DNA from: Cordia subcordata
Taxonomy: Eukaryota > Streptophyta > Magnoliopsida > Boraginales > Cordiaceae
Assembly: GCA_028554755.1 (NCBI GenBank)
Contig: JAPTOF010000038.1
Coordinates: forward strand, 278,093-342,092
Length of the DNA stretch: 64,000 nt
Direction: 5' to 3'
Shown in pieces: positions 9,630 to 19,489 of the stretch (the stretch's first letter is position 1; each line of letters begins with the position of its first letter). Under the pieces are notes generated by a model. The model was not told the origin of the DNA. It was given only the letters and a program-made list of their open reading frames with translations, and searched no databases. A program made the position numbers and the translations under genes.

Positions 9630-11935
9630 AAAATAGCAAGAGAATTCTTCATTTGAAGAGGTGAGAGGGTCTCTCGAACAAGGATCAACATTTTCCTTAG
9701 CCATATTTCTATCTAAGGAGATCATGTCTTGGTCATTTTCCTTGTCAATGCATTCTGCTGGTGGCTTATAAGCAAGCATGTCATCTTTAACTATTTCTTC
9801 ATTGTTAAGAACTTCAAAGGGGTTGCCTTGATGCACTTTTGGTTTTGAAACCATAGAGTGAGATGTCTTCATGGGTGATGATGGCTGAGAAGGCAATTTA
9901 ACTTGAGAGCAAGAATCTCCTTTATGTTTTACTTGATTTGCATGCTTATTACCCACAACAATCCAATCTTCTTGTAAATTAGACTTAGGAGCATTTTGGA
10001 AACCTTAAGGTTGCATAGGTTGGGGTCTTGGTTTCAAAGGGCAAAAGTCCTCCATATGCCTCACCATTTTGCAATGATCACACTAGGAAGGCTTCCTAGC
10101 ATATTCCACTTCAACTCTAGCTTTAGATCCATCTCTAAGTTTGACAAAAATCTTCTCTGGAAGCTTCCCCTCTAAATTTACCTCAACACAAACCTTTGCA
10201 AATTCAAGGTTCCTTTTTGATTTTGTTAATGCATCCATTTGAAGTGGATTACCAATGAAAGAGGCAATACAATTGAGGCCTCTTTTAGACCACAAGCTTA
10301 AAGGAACATCTCTCAATTTGACCCAAATTGGTATTTTGTCACAAGTGAGGTTAACAAATTCAAGATTAGGTTCCCATTTCCTCAATAAAAGTGGCCTATG
10401 ATTTACATGCCACAATTGCTCCAAAACCCTTTGACAATTTTCCTCATTCTCAAATTTGAAAACAAATAATCCTTTTCCTCTAGAAAAGATATCAATTCTA
10501 CCAAAGCTTTTCCAAACATATTCAACGATATTTCTAATTAAGAAAAAGGGCAGAGGAGCACCAAGGAATTGTCCTACAAGACAATGTTGCCAAAAGCTTT
10601 CTCTATCATCATAAATATCATCTGAAGGGTCCTCAACTTCTCTCAAACCATTGATAATGTTAACAACATGACCTTCAAGTTTTAAGTTTGTAGTGCAATA
10701 TCTAGCAAAAACACCACTCCAATTTGGATTTGGAGTAGAAATATTGGGCTCATACCTTGGCCGAAGAGGCTTTTTCCATGCATTTTAGGGTGCAAAGTTG
10801 TTTCTACCTTGTTGCTGGAAGTGCCAAGCACGTCCTTGAGAATCAGACACATTCTAGTTTCGAAATTCCTAAGGGGCTGACATGGCTTTATTATATGATT
10901 TGACATTCACATAGGAGAGGTTAAGTGGCTGACTAGGCGATGGGATAATAGGAGCTTTATCCTTGGCATTTCGGGCTATTAGTGGAAGGAACTCCTCATT
11001 AGAAGCAATTGCATTTGAATTTAAAATATGTGGACCAAAACCAGAGTCAATTGGGGCTGATTAGGTGTCGAATTATTAGAGATTTTGGTAGAAAAGGTAT
11101 TGCCATTTTCTGGAAATAATCTTCCAAGGACGGATGGAATAGAATTACCTAGACCATGCGTGTTTGGACTATCGGGTATTAACTCGTCAGCAACATGTTG
11201 TTGGAAATTTCCAGAGATAGTTGACGATATACTTTTGTGACCAGATAGAGAAGTATTATTGATTGAGAAATGAAGTTCTTCATCAAGCTTCAGACCAATG
11301 GGCAAAATCCAAAAAGCATTTTCTTGCTGAGCAGCTCATTTGGAACAGCCCTGTGAAGCTTTATTGCTAAGAGTATCAAGCTGTTTGCAAGGATTTGAAG
11401 AAAGAATCATGTTCTTCTTAAGAATAGGATTGGAACAAGCACCACTTTGCCCATGGAATTCATGAGAATATGAAAAATATTTTGTAGCTGCCATGGAAGT
11501 ATCCCAAAGCTTACCAAGAGGGACTTCTTTCATAGTTGAAGCATTCGAATCATTTAGTGCTTCGAAATCTTTCGGTATTTCCACCATATAAGCAAGCCTC
11601 TTTACCTTTACCAAATTCAAGCAAGGAGAAGTTTCAAGCTGGGAGCCCATTGACTTTGACGAAGAAGATTGTGAGGGTGAAAAGCCCATGTTGCAGCAAG
11701 TATCATAAGCTAACTTGAATTCGAGACTTACATTGATGGAGGATTCATCTTCTCCAACCAGCAAAGAAGAGGAATGTTCATGCGTGGAGGGAGTAGCAAG
11801 GACATTTCCAGCACAATGCAAAACATTTTCAGTACCAGTTTAAGGGAGTTCTTCATAGGAGTCTTTGAGCTTTTCATTTATAGCTTTGATTCTTGCAGTT
11901 TTGCTAGCTGAAATCTGATTTTTCTTTTTAGGCAT
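9630..11935 (-). pseudogene. ORF1 of E2 (MPKKKN-type), broken
   Basis: Start ATG at 11935-11933 (MPKKKNQISA). The N-terminal half is Ser/Asn-rich and degenerate, with stops near 11841 and 11336 and frame changes around 10680-11020. 10083-10646 is open (187 residues) and holds the DUF4283-like core: HCLVGQFLGAPLPFFLIRN, WHVNHRPLLLRKWEP, IPIWVKLRDVPLSLWSKRGL, FAKVCVEVNLEGKLPEKIF. A stop at about 10083 sits where the zinc knuckle should begin. The C-terminal tail is open at 9510-9956 and the exact original stop is uncertain. Confidence 0.82.
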
Positions 11936-12498
11936 GATGGGAAAAATGAAAAAAAGATAGTGGAGTGTCTACAGAGAAGAGAGAGCATTCTAGTTAAAGA
12001 GAGAAATTTTAAAATCGGATTCCTTTTTTGGTCTCCTTCTTTGAAAAGGAAGAATTTTGCCAAAAATGTGCTCCAACAAGTTTGGCATGTTAATAATAGG
12101 CCTCTATTGCTTAGAAAATAGAGTCCAAATCTTGAATATACTAACTTGAATTGCAATAGAATTCCTATTTGGGTGAAACTTTGGGATATACCTATAAGCC
12201 TTTGGTCAAAAAGAGGGCTCGGCTATGTAGCTTCCTTCATTGGAAAACCTCTACAAATGGAACCTATCACGAAGACAAGGAAAAATCTTGAATTTGCTCG
12301 CATTTGTGTTGATGTTAACCTTGATGATGGGCTACCGAAGGCTATTTATCCTAAGCTTAGGGATGGCTCAAAAGCTAAAGTCATTGCTGAATATGCTTGT
12401 AAGCCAATGAAGTGTACCATGCACAAAACGGTTTTTTTTTTTTTTTTGGGGAAAGAAAAGTTTTTCTTCACAAATTTGTAAAAAATTACATCACAAAA

Positions 12499-12550
12499 CC
12501 CCTCAAGTCATGAGACACAACAATCCAAACTAGAAACTAGATTTGAGGGG
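12499..12550 (-). other. 3' UTR hairpin of E3
   Basis: Arms CCCCTCAAGT (12499-12508) and ATTTGAGGGG (12541-12550), with 9 of 10 positions pairing on the minus strand. The loop on the minus strand contains TTGTGT, a variant of the TTGTAT seen in the other copies. It is about 50 nt from the poly(A). Confidence 0.7.
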
Positions 12551-13022
12551 CATGAATCAAAAAACTTCAAACACAAGGATAAATACATCATTCAAAAAGC
12601 AAACAGAGGATCAAAGAAACAAGTCAAAGAGCCAAGTTCCCTTGTCGGTCAAGAGGAAGTGCTTCATTATTCGAGTGATCACTCAATTTGCAACCACCTT
12701 CCACAAATCCACTTCCCATATTATGCTTAGCTGAGTCTTCAATTACATTTTGCGCTTCCGGTTGGAGCTTTTCATTGGTTTCACTTTCTTGGGCAGCCCC
12801 AACAATTACATTTGAATATCTTAAAACCATGTTTTCCTCACCACCATTATTGCCATCAAGGCTATCAAGTGAAGCAAATCTATTGCTATTATATTTTTTT
12901 GAGTCTTGAGTAAAAAAAATGTTTCTCTCTCTAGAAACAAATGCTCTCACATCTCTCTAACTTGACTTCATCCTACCACTTTGGACCACCACCAAACGTC
13001 ACCTCTTCCCTTCTCTTTCTTC

Positions 13023-15278
13023 ATGGGAAAAAAGAAAAGATCAAATGCTTCCAAGACAAGAAAAAGTGCAAGACTCGCTGCAAAATTCAGTCATGAAAGC
13101 TTCGATGAGGAGGAAGATTACACTTTGGACCAGCTGGTTGAGCTACATAATTTTAGCAATAATATTTCCAAATCTTGTTCTAGCTCGGCTGGTAGCTCAA
13201 AATGTGCTTCAAAGTCTTTTGTTCAAGAGGTATCCTCGTCCTCCTTTAACAAGCTTGAGCATAACTTGGACGAAGCTAAGAGGAGTCTTGTTCAAAGCTT
13301 AATCAAAGGCAGCCATTATTCACATGATGTTTCATCAAATGCACAAGATGAAATGCACAACTACTTGCAGCAACAAGATGATTACAAATTTCACAATAGT
13401 TCACATGGTCATAATTCTTCTTTCTTCGTTAAGGAAAAGCTTGAAGAAGCACCGTCCAAGGCTGCCAAGGTCTCCCCTTCCTCGTGCTCTTATGACCAAC
13501 ACTTTAAAGATTTGAGATCGTCCAGCCTTTATCCAGCTCGTGAAAATGCGAATTTGATTGGGCAATATGGGTGTCGTAATGCTCATCTTGGTTTGGCGAA
13601 AGAAGATCTTGCTTCAAAATCAAACTCAAAACAACAAATTTTGTATGTGAAAGCTTTGAATTCTAGCTATCGTAACTCGGGTACACGTAGAGAAGAAAGA
13701 GAGCAAAGCTGGTCTTTACCCAATGGTCCTTCGACAGGGAAAGTACAAATTGCTCCAGGAAATGTTGCTGTGTCTTCTTGCCAAAATGTCATTTGCTCAG
13801 CCCCTTCCAACCAAAAATTGATAGCACACCTCTCTTTTCCCAACGTGGAAGGCTCCTCACATTGTTTGAATCTTAATTCAACTTCTAACTTAGAAGATTT
13901 CCCTCCCTTGGAAGCTCTGCCGAGAAGCAAGTGGGTCAACTCACGTGACTCACATCTTCATTCCAACGTGGCCGCCACATCAATTAATGATGCCACATCA
14001 TCTCTCCATCCAATTCAGCCTTGCTCTTCACAGAATGCAAACCGAAATGGCACTCCTCTCCTCAACTCGGCTGGAAACATTTCTCATGATGTTTTGAATT
14101 CAACAATTCAGCCACAAGAATTTCAGAATGCTTGGAAATTGGACAAAGATTGGAAGATCTCTTACTTAGGTAATCTTCAAGATTCTCGTAAACTTGACTT
14201 TCATGCCCCTTTTGAAGATGATGGTTTCATTGGTGCCACACCCCCTAATGATGTTTTTGAGGAAGGAGATGAACATTGGAAAAATTGTTTAATTGGCCAA
14301 TTTGTTGGTAATCCTCCCCCCTTTTTCCTCATTCGCAAAATGGTTGATACACATTGGAAATCTTTTGGAAAAGTTGACATTAAATCAGCGGAGAATGGGC
14401 TTTTTGTGTTTAAATTTGATAGCAATGAAGCTTGTGAACTTGTCATGGAGCAGCTTTGGCATGTTAATCATAGACCCTTATTGCTTAGGAAATGGGATGC
14501 TAGTGCTCAACTCCTAAATTTTAGTTGGAAAAAAGTACCTCTTTGGGTTAAGCTAAGGAATGTCCCTTGTTCCCTTTTTATTAGAAGAGGTTTAAGCTAC
14601 ATTGGGAGTACTCTTGGAGTTCCATTACAAATGGATAAACTAACGGAAGCACGTACATTCGTGGGTTTTGCACGAATTTGCATTGAAATGGATCTTTCAA
14701 TGAACCTCCCGGATCACACTTTTGTGAAACTTAGAAATGGTGATTGGGCAAAAATTGATGTGGAATATGCATGGAAACCCCCCGTATGCTCAAATTGCAA
14801 GATGGTTGGTCACTCTCTTTCTTCTTGTCCAAATGCACCTATTGCAAATGCTCAAAGTCAAATGCCAAGAGTGGAAAAGAATGAAAATGTTTGGAAGAAT
14901 GCTAAACCAAAAAGGGTTTGGAGAAAAGTTAATGTTGATTCTACACCATTTGCAAATGTGATTCTTGAACCTAAAGCATGCAAAGACACTATGGTTTCAA
15001 CTTTAAAGAGCACTATGATTAGAAACCGATTTTCAATCCTTGAAGAAGATGGAAGTAAACCTAATGCAAATGACAAAGAAGTGAATGGTTTGATCCAAGA
15101 TAACAAAGAAGAAGCTCAAGCAAATATTGAGATCCAAGATGATGAGATTGTTGAGCAAATTCATAAAGTGGAAGAAGGGGAGATTAAAGGGAAGAAAGCT
15201 GCTGGTTTGTTTAAAAACCCAAAGGATTCTTCTCCCTTGGGTATTGATGGTTCCACACCCATATTTAATTGTAGTTGA
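13023..15278 (+). CDS. Intact ORF1 protein, 751 residues (DUF4283 and zinc knuckle)
   Basis: Probable RNA-binding retrotransposon ORF1 protein. I start it at MGKKKRSNASK (13023) because all related ORF1s begin with this lysine-rich motif; an upstream in-frame ATG at 12981 adds 14 residues. Residues 1-360 are Ser/Asn-rich and probably disordered. The DUF4283-like domain spans about 365-570 (NAWKLDKDWK, HWKNCLIGQFVGNPPPFFLIRK, WHVNHRPLLLRKWD, KVPLWVKLRNVPCSLF, FARICIEMDL). The knuckle CSNCKMVGHSLSSC is at about 589-602. NRFSILEED near 668 is a C-terminal motif conserved in other copies, followed by an acidic tail. No ORF2 follows: the stop leads into the hairpin and poly(A). It is the longest uninterrupted ORF1 in the window. 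RNA binding is inferred from the family. Confidence 0.88.
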   Translation: MGKKKRSNASKTRKSARLAAKFSHESFDEEEDYTLDQLVELHNFSNNISKSCSSSAGSSKCASKSFVQEVSSSSFNKLEHNLDEAKRSLVQSLIKGSHYSHDVSSNAQDEMHNYLQQQDDYKFHNSSHGHNSSFFVKEKLEEAPSKAAKVSPSSCSYDQHFKDLRSSSLYPARENANLIGQYGCRNAHLGLAKEDLASKSNSKQQILYVKALNSSYRNSGTRREEREQSWSLPNGPSTGKVQIAPGNVAVSSCQNVICSAPSNQKLIAHLSFPNVEGSSHCLNLNSTSNLEDFPPLEALPRSKWVNSRDSHLHSNVAATSINDATSSLHPIQPCSSQNANRNGTPLLNSAGNISHDVLNSTIQPQEFQNAWKLDKDWKISYLGNLQDSRKLDFHAPFEDDGFIGATPPNDVFEEGDEHWKNCLIGQFVGNPPPFFLIRKMVDTHWKSFGKVDIKSAENGLFVFKFDSNEACELVMEQLWHVNHRPLLLRKWDASAQLLNFSWKKVPLWVKLRNVPCSLFIRRGLSYIGSTLGVPLQMDKLTEARTFVGFARICIEMDLSMNLPDHTFVKLRNGDWAKIDVEYAWKPPVCSNCKMVGHSLSSCPNAPIANAQSQMPRVEKNENVWKNAKPKRVWRKVNVDSTPFANVILEPKACKDTMVSTLKSTMIRNRFSILEEDGSKPNANDKEVNGLIQDNKEEAQANIEIQDDEIVEQIHKVEEGEIKGKKAAGLFKNPKDSSPLGIDGSTPIFNCS

Positions 15279-15355
15279 TCACTTTGTTGCTTTGATTTCT
15301 TTTGTTGATAAGTTTCTTACTTTTCTTTGTTGGTTTCTCTTTTGTTTATTTCTTG

Positions 15356-15405
15356 CCCCTTAAGCCTAGTTATGTTTAGAAAAGTTGTATCATTCGCTTG
15401 GGGGG
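15356..15405 (+). other. 3' UTR hairpin of E4
   Basis: Arms CCCCTTAAGC (15356-15365) and GCTTGGGGGG (15396-15405) pair over all 10 positions, two of them as G-U wobbles. The loop contains TTGTAT. The sequence differs from the arms in E1, E9 and E10 but pairing is kept. Confidence 0.8.
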
Positions 15406-15560
15406 TATTGGTTGGTTTTGTACCTTGATGCGCATTTATGAAGTCTTACTTAACCCACAAAAAAAAATCTATTGCTATTATGAGAAGTCTCATCATTTAA
15501 CTTATTTGACGGTCGGGTGGCAATAGAAGATGGGATTTTTGTTCCTTGAAAAGGTGTTGC

Positions 15561-16506
15561 ATTTGCAATTGGTTTCTGATAAACCTCCTCCCTTCTTCCT
15601 TATCTGAAGAATGGTTGATGTCCATTGGCGATTATTCAGAAAGGTGGAAATTAAATCAGCCAATAATGGGCTTTTTGTGTTCATGTTTGAAAATGAATCT
15701 TATTGTGAACAGGTGCTTGAACAAATGTGGCATGTGTATCATCGTCCTCTTCTACTTAGGAGATAGGATTATAATGCCCAACTTATGCACCTTAGTTGGG
15801 ACAAAGTACCACTTTGGGTAAAGCTCCATAATGTCCCATGCTCTTTGATTACTCAAGGGGGCTTATCTATGTGGCAAGCACTCTTGGAAATTCTATTCAA
15901 ATGGACAAATTAACAAAATCATGCACCTTTGTGTGCTTTGCTTGAGTTTGTGTGGAGGTGGACCTTTCAAAGGATCTCCCGGACTATAACTTTTGTCAAG
16001 CTTAGGAATGGCGAATGGGCCAAGATTGAAGTCGAATATGCTTGGAAGCTCGTGGTTTGTTCCTCATGTAAAATTGTTGGGCACAACCTTTTCTCATGCC
16101 CAAGTGCCTTAAAAGTTAATGCTCCCAACAAGCTCCTTGTATTAAGAAGAAAGAAGGTGAATGGAAGAATTCAAAGCCAAAGAAATTGTGAAGGAAAACA
16201 AATGTTGTGAACCCTACACCATTTGCAAGTGTTGCCATGAAACCCAAGGATGATCAAGTCACTAATGTGGAAAATGCCTTAACGACTCAAAAATCCATTG
16301 AGGGAAATAGATTTGCTGTCCTGAATGAGAATGGAGAAGCCTCAAATGAAACACGAGTTAAAAAGGAGGATCAAATGGTAAATGTTGATGATGCGAATGC
16401 CACACATAATGAACATTATGGAAACATTGAAAATGAGAAGCACTTGAATGCTTTGGAAGGTATTGCTGATGGCGGGCTTGAAAATGCCGTCCAATTCACC
16501 ACATAA
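15561..16506 (+). pseudogene. ORF1 remnant of E5
   Basis: Visible across frames: PPPFFLI, MVDVHWRLFRKVEIKSANNGLFVF, WHVYHRPLLLRR, a TAG at 15764-15766 in place of Trp, VPLWVKLHNVPCSLIT, a stop near 15944 in place of Arg (FARVCVE in relatives), VKLRNGEWAKIEVEYAW, the knuckle CSSCKIVGHNLFSC near 16060-16100, and NRFAVLNENGE near 16310. At least three frameshifts. The C-terminal 99 residues (16207-16506) are open. Confidence 0.82.
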
Positions 16507-16550
16507 GCATGACACATGAGTCGTTCACTTGAAGATGTTCTTGTACTTTT
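15561..16550 (+). mobile_element. ORF1-only-type fragment (E5), truncated at both ends
   Basis: Plus-strand ORF1 from within the DUF4283 domain to its stop at 16506, plus about 40 bp of 3' UTR. It is cut near 16550 where a minus-strand LINE reverse transcriptase begins. No poly(A), hairpin or duplication is present, so the ends are deletions or recombination junctions. Closest in sequence to E9 at 48.6-50.5 kb. Confidence 0.75.
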
Positions 16551-17215
16551 GTTGCATACATTCTTCAAAATATTTTGAGCATGTAGACCTTGTTGATCTC
16601 TTCAATACTTCTAACACCAAGCCCCACGTCATGCAAAGGAAGACAAATTTCCTTCCAAACAACCTTGGGACCAGTACCTCTCCACAAGAAAGCCTTGAAT
16701 TTGGATTCAATTGTAGCCAATACACCTTCAGGAATATGAAGATCATTTTCCCAAATGCACAAATTTGAATAAGGATGGATTTGATGAGCACAAGCCTACC
16801 CGCAAAAGATAGCCACTTATTGCACCAAGAAGCAAATCTTGCATTTATTTTTTCCAAGAGAGGATAGCAATCAGCCTTTCTAAGCTTTCTTGAGACAAGA
16901 GGGATACCCAAATAACATATTGGGAGTTCACTTTCATTGAATCCAACCCTTTCAACAATTGCCATTCTTACATCATGAGAAACCCCACCAAAGAAGATAT
17001 CACTTTTAGCATAATTGATATTTAGCCTATAGTATGATGTGAAAGTCCTCAAGGTATTCATGATGCAATCAATAGAGTTCAAATCCCCTTTGCAAAAGAT
17101 AAAGAGGTCATCCGCAAAGCAAAGGTGATTAAGCATCAAGTGAGAGCATTTTGGATGGAAGTGAAAGCCCGACTTATTCTTCAACTTATTAAGCATACAA
17201 GAAAGCATCTCCATA

Positions 17216-17668
17216 GAAGAGCTCCAGAGACCATCTCTTTTACGAATGCAGCTTTACAAGAAGAATTTGGAGGAATGGTTTGAAAATCACAAGAGCTCCT
17301 GAGAATCTTATTTATTAGGATGATATTTTGGCATATCTTACACCACTTGCTCTTGAGAAAAGCATGAAGGCAACCATTTTAAAACACTTATTTGGAGCTT
17401 CAATCTATCACATTTGGCTAGAACGAAACAAATGCATTTTCAACATGCAAGCTCGAATGGAAGAAAGCATTTTTCTCACCATTTTTAATGATGTACATGC
17501 TAGAATCTCTTGTTGTAAAAAATTTCCCCTATCCCGCACAAACATTACAGTTGGAAAGAAGTGGACGGTTGAAGATATCATTGTATAGGCTTCCTTCTTT
17601 TTGACTCTTTTGCTCTTGTACTTTGTACATTTGTTTATAAAATACTTACTTACTTCGCAAAAAAAAAA
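17216..17668 (+). mobile_element. LINE 3' end fragment with poly(A)
   Basis: Carries the end of ORF2 in one frame apart from one TAG: SSRDHLFYECSFTRRIWRNG, then ILAYLTPLALEKSMKATILKH, ending at 17588. A short 3' UTR, terminus CTTACTTACTTCGC and poly(A) 17659-17671 follow. The duplication AAAGCATCTCCATA / AAAGCACCTCCATA (17202-17215 and 17669-17682) has one mismatch. It interrupts the minus-strand RT next to its CMEVLSC motif. Same subfamily as 4527-4888. Confidence 0.88.
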
Positions 17669-17745
17669 AAAGCACCTCCATACAAAGAACAAAAAGGTAG
17701 TGTGATATAAGATCTCCTTGTCTAATGGCATTTGCACCAAAGAAG

Positions 17746-18163
17746 GATCTCCTTATCTACTGCCATCAATTTGCAATTCTTGATGAAATTGAGGTGGCTG
17801 ACAATGGAAATGAACCAAATGAATCAGTTAATGCTTTAGCAAAATCTGCCCAAGATGAAATGGAGCACAATGTTGGTTATTTTGGAAAAGTGGCTCTTGA
17901 TGGTGAAGAAGAAGCGAGGCTACTTGACCCCGAAGATCCCAAGCTACAGCGGACCCTATCTTGATTTGATTTCCCCTTGCTACTCTCTTGCTTTGTTGTC
18001 TTTTTCCATATGTTTCAATTGTGATTTCATTTCTTTGTTTTTGATTCATGCCCCTCAAACCTAGATTTGGACTTGGATTGTTGTATAATATGGTTTGGGG
18101 GGTTTTGAGATGTACTTTTACAAATTTGCGTGTTATAAAAAAACTTACTTACCTCGCAAAAAA
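17746..18163 (+). mobile_element. ORF1-only element 3' fragment (E11)
   Basis: 5'-truncated insertion with the last 70 or so ORF1 codons (NQFAILDE at about 17768, stop at 17964), a 3' UTR with hairpin, terminus CTTACTTACCTCGC and poly(A). The 7-bp duplication AAAGAAG (17739-17745 and 18164-18170) merges with the tail. The minus-strand RT frame is continuous if it is removed (GCAAATGCC on one side, GAAGGCTAC on the other). Confidence 0.85.
18051..18102 (+). other. 3' UTR hairpin of E11
   Basis: Arms CCCCTCAAAC (18051-18060) and GTTTGGGGGG (18093-18102) pair over 10 positions with one U-G. The loop contains TTGTTGTAT. It is about 55 nt before the poly(A). Confidence 0.8.
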
Positions 18164-18706
18164 AAAGAAGTAGCCTTCCAAACCACTATTAAAAGCAATA
18201 GATAAACTAGGCGTTGTAATACAAGCCCTAATCCAATCCGTAATTTTTTGAGGGAAACCAAAAGCAAGGAGAGTATATTCAATAAAGCTCCAATTCAAAG
18301 TATCAAAGCCTTCATAATATCAACTTTGAAAGCACATCTTGGGGAAATACGACTTCTAGCATAACCACTCGTAATGTCATGTGCAAGAATGATGTTTTCA
18401 TGAATGAGTCTATTCTTGATGAAAGCTAATTGATTCCATGGAATGATGTGTGGTAAACAATCTTTGAGCCTATTTGCAATAATCTTTGAGATGAATTTGT
18501 AAATGGTGTTGCAAGAAGAGATAGGCCTAAAATCTTTAACCATAGAGGGGTTTGAAACCTCAGGCACAAGAGTAATAATGGTTGAATTTGCCTCTTTTAG
18601 AAGCTTACTTGATTCAAAGAAAGAGTTGATTGCATTTGTAACATCTTATCCCACAATCTCCCAAGAAACCTTACAAAAAGAAAGGTATAACCATCCGGAC
18701 CTGGAC

Positions 18707-19440
18707 TTTTTTTTTTGCGGATCAAGTAGAAAGTTTCGTTGCTGCAAATCAGATTTGTACAAGTACAATGATGGTGAAACCATCAAACCTACACAAGTAA
18801 ATCATCAAGTTTCCACAATTTACAAAGGGTTTTGTTCAAATGCGTTGAAGGAAACTTCCTATTACAAGAAATTTTGACTCTAACATCATTGAAAATTGTG
18901 TTACAAACAAATTCCTCCGTCTTTGCTTCATTCTTGAAAATTCTTCTATTTCTTTCCATCCAAATGTGATAGACAGTAACGCCCAAGAGATGCTTGAGGA
19001 TTGATGCCTTCAAATGTTTCTCATGAGCAAATGGAGTGATATAGTTGAAGATTTCTTGCCAACAAATAAGGCTTTCCAGAATAAGAGTTAAAGATTAGCC
19101 AAATCTCCAAATACGTCTAGTAAAACTACATTCAAAAAAGAGATGATCTCTAGTTTCACATCCCATATAGCAAAAGATGTAAGTGGTGCTATTGTTAAGC
19201 CCCCAAAATGAAATTCTGAATCTTGTATTAAGGCGGTCATGATGTGCAAGCCAAACAATAAAACTATGCCTTGGGTTGTGACCCTTATGCCAAATGATAT
19301 TATGTCTGCTGAATTGATTACCTTTGATTCTAATATGCTCCCATGTATGTTTGAAAGAAAATTCGCCATTAGGAGAAGGAGTCCAAGCAAAAGAATCATG
19401 TGAATTCTCATCAAGTGTAGAGCTTGGTGCTTCAATCTTT
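18707..19440 (-). mobile_element. LINE 3' part (minus), zf-RVT end
   Basis: Poly(T) 18707-18716 marks the 3' end. On the minus strand: DENSHDSFAWTPSPNGEFSFKHTWEHIRIKG, HNIIWHKGHNPRHSFIVWLAHHDRL, the Cys/His box CYMGCETRDHLFFECSF near 19130-19175, and the C-terminus CKLWKLDDLLV with a stop near 18790. About 97 percent alike by eye to 57585-58330. The upstream boundary near 19440 has no duplication and abuts a scrap of RT. Confidence 0.8.
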
Positions 19441-19489
19441 GAGATCGGAGCAATAATAGTGGTAGCAAAGTCATTGTCAAGCCATGCCT
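19441..19489 (-). other. RT-derived scrap at a LINE mosaic junction
   Basis: On the minus strand these bases encode NDFATTIIAPISK, which in other copies lies just before the RT GPDG motif. Here it sits between two different zf-RVT segments (19490-19623 and 18707-19440). It is probably the continuation of the 16551-18706 LINE beyond the inserted 18707-19440 piece, with about 50 bp lost. Confidence 0.55.

Larger units (their letters stand above)
9385..12039 (-). mobile_element. ORF1-only LINE-like element (E2), near full length
   Basis: Bounded by the 19-bp duplication TTTGAAAAGGAAGAATTTT (9366-9384 and 12040-12058), with poly(T) at 9381-9389. About 2.65 kb on the minus strand: a 5' leader with TCTCTTTAACTAGAATGC-like sequence, an ORF1 starting MPKKKNQ at 11935, a 3' UTR with a weak hairpin, terminus CTCACTTAACTC and poly(A). 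No endonuclease or RT sequence is present between ORF1 and the tail. Closest relative in the window: E10 at 53671-56271. Confidence 0.9.
8022..12431 (+). mobile_element. 5' portion of an L1-type LINE, interrupted by E2
   Basis: Starts with a leader rich in TCTCTCC-type motifs (about 8022-8178) and an ORF1 resembling that of the full-length LINE at 26372. It is interrupted at 9385-12039 by a minus-strand ORF1-only element with a 19-bp duplication, resumes at 12059, and is cut at 12431 by the poly(T) of the next minus-strand element. No ORF2 part of this copy was recognised in the window. Confidence 0.78.
8179..12431 (+). pseudogene. LINE ORF1, two pieces split by E2
   Basis: Begins MGKKKKSSPSS at 8179, a lysine-rich start shared by ORF1s throughout the window. 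A stop at about 8413 and later frameshifts break the low-complexity N-terminal half. The DUF4283-like part starts near 9160 (HCQVCQFMGAPPPF, FGKIDITYKG) with a stop at about 9346. After E2, 12059-12431 gives WHVNNRPLLLRK, a stop at 12119-12121 in place of Trp, then IPIWVKLWDIPISLWSKRGL and FARICVDVNL. It ends at the start of the zinc knuckle. Pieces: 8179-9384 and 12059-12431. Confidence 0.83.
12893..15464 (+). mobile_element. ORF1-only LINE-like element (E4), full length with intact ORF
   Basis: Bounded by the 17-bp duplication AAATCTATTGCTATTAT (12876-12892 and 15465-15481). About 2.57 kb: a leader with TCTCTCTCTAGAAACAAATGCTCTC, one long ORF, a 3' UTR with a hairpin, terminus CTTACTTAACCCAC and a short poly(A). 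This is the best-preserved ORF1-only element and shows the plan of the group: leader, ORF1, hairpin, tail and nothing else. Confidence 0.93.
12432..15560 (-). mobile_element. ORF1-only element (E3), 5'-truncated, split by E4
   Basis: Poly(T) at 12432-12447 marks its 3' end. It continues to 12892, is interrupted by E4 (12893-15464), and resumes at 15465 up to about 15560, where a plus-strand ORF1 begins without a visible duplication. The order is 3' UTR with hairpin, then the C-terminal part of ORF1. Confidence 0.82.
12624..15560 (-). pseudogene. C-terminal end of ORF1 (E3), split by E4
   Basis: The minus-strand frame reads through the conserved C-terminal motif NRFASLD at about 12860-12880, split at the E4 insertion site, then an acidic tail ending at a stop at 12626-12624. 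The part upstream of NRFASLD is at 15465-15560. The DUF4283 and zinc-knuckle regions are absent, so only the last 140 or so residues remain. Confidence 0.75.
16551..18706 (-). mobile_element. Minus-strand LINE, RT region, with two plus-strand insertions
   Basis: Minus-strand ORF2 from the RT start (GPDG at about 18690) down to past the thumb (KIF-RMYATK near 16560). It is interrupted by 17216-17668 and 17746-18163, each with its own duplication. At 18707 a poly(T) begins another minus-strand LINE; about 50 bp resembling the RT sequence just upstream of GPDG (NDFATTIIAPISK) sit beyond that insert at 19441-19489. Its 3' end is lost at 16550. Confidence 0.83.
16551..18706 (-). pseudogene. LINE reverse transcriptase remnant
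   Basis: Reading down on the minus strand: about 18690-18180 gives KDFRPISSCNTIYKFISK, NQLAFIKNRLIHENI and KVDIMKA; 17740-17683 gives GANAIRQGD; 17214-16525 is open for 229 residues starting MEMLSCMLNKL, with CFADDLFIFCKG (catalytic Asp pair near 17110), PICYLGIPLVSRKLRK and LVLIKS. A frameshift near 16750 and a stop in place of the KIFWRMY tryptophan near 16573 follow. No endonuclease or zf-RVT domain is attached. Confidence 0.86.

Noticed and set aside
13023..15278. E4 ORF as an ordinary plant zinc-knuckle gene
   Set aside because: No introns or host context, and exact target duplications and a poly(A) tail flank it; it is a retroelement ORF.
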